A stretch of DNA of 7,193 nucleotides from Bacilli bacterium (lineage in GTDB: Bacteria > Bacillota_I > Bacilli_A > RFN20 > CAG-826): NCBI GenBank assembly GCA_024693415.1, contig JAILKX010000153.1, positions 1 to 7,193 of the forward strand, read 5' to 3'. The notes beneath the pieces were generated by a model. It had not been told where the DNA came from and ran no database searches. It was given only the letters and a program-made list of their open reading frames with translations. The translations under genes were made by a program, and so were the position numbers. Below are positions 4,825-7,193 of this stretch, piece after piece; position 1 is the stretch's first letter; each line of letters opens with the position of its first letter.

Positions 4825-6194
4825 CCTTCCTCGATTTCTTTCTCTCCTATTGGCTCCCGGCGATCGAGTTCACCGCCGAGATCGCCTTGATCGCGCTCGC
4901 GTTTTTCTTCGGGGCGAAGCATCGGAGCAGGTTCGGCCTTCGCGTCGGCGCATGCGTGGGTTCCTTCATTCCTATTTCCTTTGGCGCAGGCTGGCTTTTG
5001 TTTCTGCTGGGGAGCTATGCCCTCGGCAAGGCCCTCACCTTCTTTCTGCTCTTCTCCTATTTCGTGGCCAGCTCGATCTTCCTATTCGACGAAGACAAAA
5101 AGAAGATCGTCTTCTACGCCGGCATCGCCTACGCGGTGCAGAACCTGATCTACAAGCTCTTCGTCTTCCTTTGGGTCGGCGCCGAGTTCTTCAACTGGCT
5201 CTCCGCCCTCGACATCGATTCTTATTGGTCTCTTTACCGGGCCTTGTCCTACGTCTTCTATCTCCTGATGGCCCTCCTCGCGTGGAAGGTCTTGCTCAAG
5301 AAGGCGCACGAGCGGCTCAAAACTGGGCGGCTCGACGGCAGGATGTTCATCATCACCTCCCTGATCCTCTTCTCGACGATCGTCCTCTGCTCGATCGACG
5401 ACGCCTATTTCGCAAGGCTCAGCACCGGAACCACCATGAGGTTCGGAAGCGTCGAGCTCTTCGTGTTGAGGGAGAACTCCAACGCCTTCTCGATCCTCGC
5501 GGGCGCCGCGACGCTTTACCTCGCCTCCAAGTCCGTCCTCTCCCATGAACTGAAGCAGGAGGTGGAGTACCTGAAGCACGCGATCCGCCAAGGCGAGAAG
5601 CAGTACGAGATCTCGAAGGACACCATCGAGATGATCAACGTCAAATGCCATGATATCAAATACAAATTGGGGGCGCTCGCGGCTGAGAACAACCTCTCGA
5701 AGGACGCGGTGAAGGAACTTAGCGATTCGGTGCGCATCTACGATTCGCGTTTGCAGACCGGCAACCAGCTCCTGAACGTATTGCTGTGGGAAAAATCGCT
5801 CTATTGCGAGCAAAACGGCATCGTATTCACCGCCATGGTCGACGGCGAGAGCCTCGATTTCATGGAAGCAGGCGACCTATATTGCCTTTTTGGCAACATG
5901 GTGGACAACGCGCTTGAGGCGGTCAAGGGGATCGCCGAGAAGCAGCGCCGCGTCATCAACCTCACCGCGAAGAGGAAGGGCGACCTGATCCTGATCCAGG
6001 AGGACAATTATTTCGACGGCGAACTCACCTTCGTCGATGGGTTGCCGACCACGACCAAAGAGGACCGCTCCTCCCACGGCTTCGGGACCAGGAGCCTCCG
6101 CATGATCGTGAGGAAATACGGCGGCGAACTCACCTGCTACGTCGAGTCCGGAGTCTTCCACCTCAACATCATCCTCTCCTCGCAAGATAGGTAA
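4821..6194 (+). CDS. GHKL sensor histidine kinase, AgrC-like (HPK10 type)
   Basis: This 457-residue membrane kinase has about six or seven hydrophobic segments in residues 1-236 (roughly 9-31, 43-64, 69-90, 97-120, 139-160, 174-192, 222-236), a polytopic sensor like AgrC. A helical dimerisation region follows (240-275) with phospho-acceptor H277 in NVKCHDIKYKL, the HPK10 form of the H-box. The ATPase domain shows the N-box GNMVDNALEA (358-367, N359/N363), the segment LIQEDNYFDG, TTKEDRSSHGFG (411-422) and RMIVRKYGGEL. All catalytic motifs look intact. The start at 4821 is preferred because GGAGG (4811-4815) lies 5 nt upstream and ATG overlaps the regulator stop; an earlier in-frame ATG at 4791 lies inside the regulator gene. 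No AgrB-like processing protease or AgrD-like precursor is seen, so the ligand is unknown. Confidence 0.92.
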   Translation: MTFLDFFLSYWLPAIEFTAEIALIALAFFFGAKHRSRFGLRVGACVGSFIPISFGAGWLLFLLGSYALGKALTFFLLFSYFVASSIFLFDEDKKKIVFYAGIAYAVQNLIYKLFVFLWVGAEFFNWLSALDIDSYWSLYRALSYVFYLLMALLAWKVLLKKAHERLKTGRLDGRMFIITSLILFSTIVLCSIDDAYFARLSTGTTMRFGSVELFVLRENSNAFSILAGAATLYLASKSVLSHELKQEVEYLKHAIRQGEKQYEISKDTIEMINVKCHDIKYKLGALAAENNLSKDAVKELSDSVRIYDSRLQTGNQLLNVLLWEKSLYCEQNGIVFTAMVDGESLDFMEAGDLYCLFGNMVDNALEAVKGIAEKQRRVINLTAKRKGDLILIQEDNYFDGELTFVDGLPTTTKEDRSSHGFGTRSLRMIVRKYGGELTCYVESGVFHLNIILSSQDR

Positions 6195-6242
6195 AAAATC
6201 GTCAATTTCGGTAAATCGCCCTGCTATTTGTAAGGGCTTTCC

Positions 6243-6248
6243 TATAAT
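6243..6248 (+). promoter_or_regulatory. -10 box giving a (nearly) leaderless glucanase transcript
   Basis: TATAAT lies 8 nt before ATG 6257, so transcription should begin within 1-2 nt of the start codon. The -35 region is weak: CTGCTA at 6221-6226 has a 16-bp spacer and three of six matches. An in-frame TAA at 6245-6247 blocks any upstream start, and no Shine-Dalgarno sequence better than GGGG at 6249-6252 exists. Confidence 0.6.
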
Positions 6249-6256
6249 GGGGCCGC

Positions 6257-6991
6257 ATGGAAAAAAAGGCTTCATCAAAAAATGCTTTGGCGCTCGTTTT
6301 GCTCGCTGCGCTTTCTTCGTGCGCCCCCGATTTTGAGGGAAAAGGGTCATCCTGCCCCTCCTTCGAGCGGCTCGTCGATTTCTCTGACGGCGAGGCGCAG
6401 GGATTCCATTTCGCGGACGGATACGCTAACGGTGGGCCGTTCAATTGCTATTTCCGCCGCGCCGCCGGTGATATTTCGGGCGGCACCCTCTCCCTTTCGG
6501 TCTACGAAGAGGGCAGTGGAACCTATGCAGGCGGGGAGTATCGCTCGTACCAAAGCTATGGCTACGGCTATTACTCCACCCGCCTCAAAGCCGCCGATTG
6601 CCCGGGCGTCATCACCTCGTTTTTCCTCTACACGCATTATCCGGTATGGGACGAGATCGACATCGAGATCCTCGGCAAGAACATGAACGAGGTCCAATTC
6701 AATTACTACACCGACGGGCGCGGAGGGCATGAATACGTCCACCGCCTCGGATTCAACGCCGCTCAGGATTTCCATGACTATGGCTTCCTTTGGCTCCCCG
6801 AATCGATCACTTGGTACGTCGATGGGGTGGCGGTATATCAGGCGACGGTCAACCTTCCGTCGCATCCGCAGCAGATCATGATGAACGTCTGGAACTGCAG
6901 GGACCACGACCTCTGGAGCGGAAGGTTCGACCCCTCGCGGCTTCCCGTCAAGGGACAATACGAATACATCGGGTATTCCCCAGCCAACTAG
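6257..6991 (+). CDS. GH16 licheninase (endo-beta-1,3-1,4-glucanase), lipoprotein
   Basis: This 244-residue enzyme should hydrolyse beta-1,4 bonds next to beta-1,3 bonds in lichenan and cereal beta-glucan at the cell surface. A lipoprotein signal with lipobox LSSC (C22 lipidated) precedes a single GH16 domain at about 38-242. The catalytic motif WDEIDIEILG holds nucleophile E133, D135 and acid/base E137. Flanking hallmarks are DGYANGGPFNCYF, GEYRS, YGYGYYSTRLKAA, GVITSFFLYT, VQFNYYTDGRGGHEY, LGFNAAQDFHDYGF, WYVDG and IMMNVWN, closest in my memory to LicB-type clostridial and Bacillus lichenases. The cysteine that pairs with the equivalent of C64 in Bacillus enzymes is absent (G92 region), while C115 and C214 are additional. 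No carbohydrate-binding or dockerin domain is present. The gene follows the kinase by 62 nt but has its own promoter. Confidence 0.93.
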   Translation: MEKKASSKNALALVLLAALSSCAPDFEGKGSSCPSFERLVDFSDGEAQGFHFADGYANGGPFNCYFRRAAGDISGGTLSLSVYEEGSGTYAGGEYRSYQSYGYGYYSTRLKAADCPGVITSFFLYTHYPVWDEIDIEILGKNMNEVQFNYYTDGRGGHEYVHRLGFNAAQDFHDYGFLWLPESITWYVDGVAVYQATVNLPSHPQQIMMNVWNCRDHDLWSGRFDPSRLPVKGQYEYIGYSPAN

Positions 6992-7011
6992 GCTGAAATC
7001 ATATAATAAAT

Positions 7012-7017
7012 AGGAGG
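7012..7017 (+). promoter_or_regulatory. Strong ribosome binding site of the second lipoprotein
   Basis: A perfect AGGAGG lies 5 nt before ATG 7023, in clear contrast with the glucanase gene 31 nt upstream, which has none. This suits translation from within a longer, probably shared mRNA. Confidence 0.8.
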
Positions 7018-7022
7018 ATTTT

Positions 7023-7193
7023 ATGGGAAAAAAACTATTCGTGCTTACGATGGGGGCGTTCGCCCTCGGGCTCGCGGGCTGCAATGGCAACGGCACCACG
7101 AGCGCAATCAAGGCTGACCCGTTAGCGGCAGACATGCTTGCCGATTTCTCGAAAGGGAGCGTCGCCGAGATCTTCGGCTCCGACGGATGGACC
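7023..7193 (+). CDS. Lipoprotein, N-terminal 57 residues, probably a second GH16-type glucanase (runs off window)
   Basis: The visible part starts with a lipoprotein signal: basic MGKK, a hydrophobic core and lipobox LAGC, so C20 should be lipidated and anchor the protein outside the membrane. A low-complexity Asn/Gly/Thr/Ser linker follows. Residues about 41-57, DFSKGSVAEIFGSDGWT, align without gaps to residues 41-57 of the upstream glucanase (DFSDGEAQGFHFADGYA) with six identities, and S-D-G-W-T resembles the start of GH16 lichenase domains. A tandem paralogous glucanase is therefore likely but not proven, since no catalytic region is visible. The gene begins 31 nt after the first glucanase gene with no terminator between them, so co-transcription is likely. 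Confidence 0.7.
   Translation, partial: MGKKLFVLTMGAFALGLAGCNGNGTTSAIKADPLAADMLADFSKGSVAEIFGSDGWT

Noticed and set aside
4715..5548. Plus-strand open frame of 277 codons overlapping the regulator and kinase genes
   Set aside because: It is rich in Arg, Leu and Pro with no family motifs, and lies out of frame across genes with complete domain signatures. It is a shadow of the G+C-rich coding sequence.
5082..5813. Minus-strand open frame of 243 codons antisense to the kinase
   Set aside because: The composition is repetitive Asp, Glu, Val and Leu, as expected opposite ATC/TTC/GAC-rich codons. The kinase reading has all catalytic boxes.
6196..6218. AAATCG direct repeats upstream of the glucanase as a LytTR binding site
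   Set aside because: The repeats are only 6 bp, AT-rich and 17 bp apart start to start, unlike the roughly 21-bp spacing usual for such regulators.
7002..7007. TATAAT before the second lipoprotein as a third leaderless-type promoter
   Set aside because: Transcription from it would begin around 7014, inside the AGGAGG site, and no -35 box is seen. It more likely lies in AT-rich spacer of a shared mRNA.
6347..7135. Minus-strand open frame of 262 codons antisense to the glucanase
   Set aside because: The plus strand encodes an unmistakable GH16 enzyme, and the antisense frame shows no recognisable domain and spans two plus-strand genes.

Overview
The window is gene-dense and reads as chromosomal DNA of an anaerobic, probably Bacillota-type bacterium. 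Evidence is AGGAGG-type ribosome binding sites, lipobox lipoproteins without an outer-membrane context, a LytTR regulator with an AgrC-like GHKL kinase, ABC-2 transporters and a LicB-like lichenase typical of gut and rumen firmicutes. Codons favour ATC, TTC, GGC and GCG, and G+C is above 50% by eye. TGA is used as a stop, so this is not a Mycoplasma-type code. I cannot place the organism below phylum level.

Layout. (1) At 2-1187 lies the 3' end of serA (phosphoglycerate dehydrogenase with a C-terminal ACT domain), with a TIM-barrel sugar-phosphate isomerase/epimerase starting 1 nt after its stop. (2) At 1308-3651 an apparently leaderless gene for an Xre-type regulator with four membrane helices precedes an ABC ATPase and a six-helix ABC-2 permease. 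(3) At 3652-4104 there is a mostly intergenic stretch with a short coding-like minus-strand ORF (3777-3980) and a perfect 14-bp palindrome. (4) At 4105-6194 a LytTR response regulator overlaps an AgrC-like sensor kinase by an ATGA junction. (5) At 6243-7193 a second apparently leaderless gene encodes a GH16 licheninase lipoprotein, followed by a second lipoprotein that runs off the window and whose visible N-terminus resembles the first.

How it works together. The ATPase and permease should form one exporter or immunity-type complex, probably controlled by the membrane-tethered Xre protein. The regulator-kinase pair is a two-component system of the peptide-sensing type, but no agrB/agrD signal genes are seen. 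The two lipoproteins point to degradation of mixed-linkage beta-glucan at the cell surface.

The most unusual signal is an exact 19-bp sequence found twice (1204-1222 plus, 3732-3750 minus). Each copy follows the stop codon of a gene read in the same direction, and together they bracket the regulator/ABC module as inverted repeats. The second is a near-identical TATAAT-GRGGCC-(2 nt)-ATG arrangement at two genes, which implies leaderless transcripts. No tRNA, rRNA, CRISPR array, transposase or phage gene was seen.
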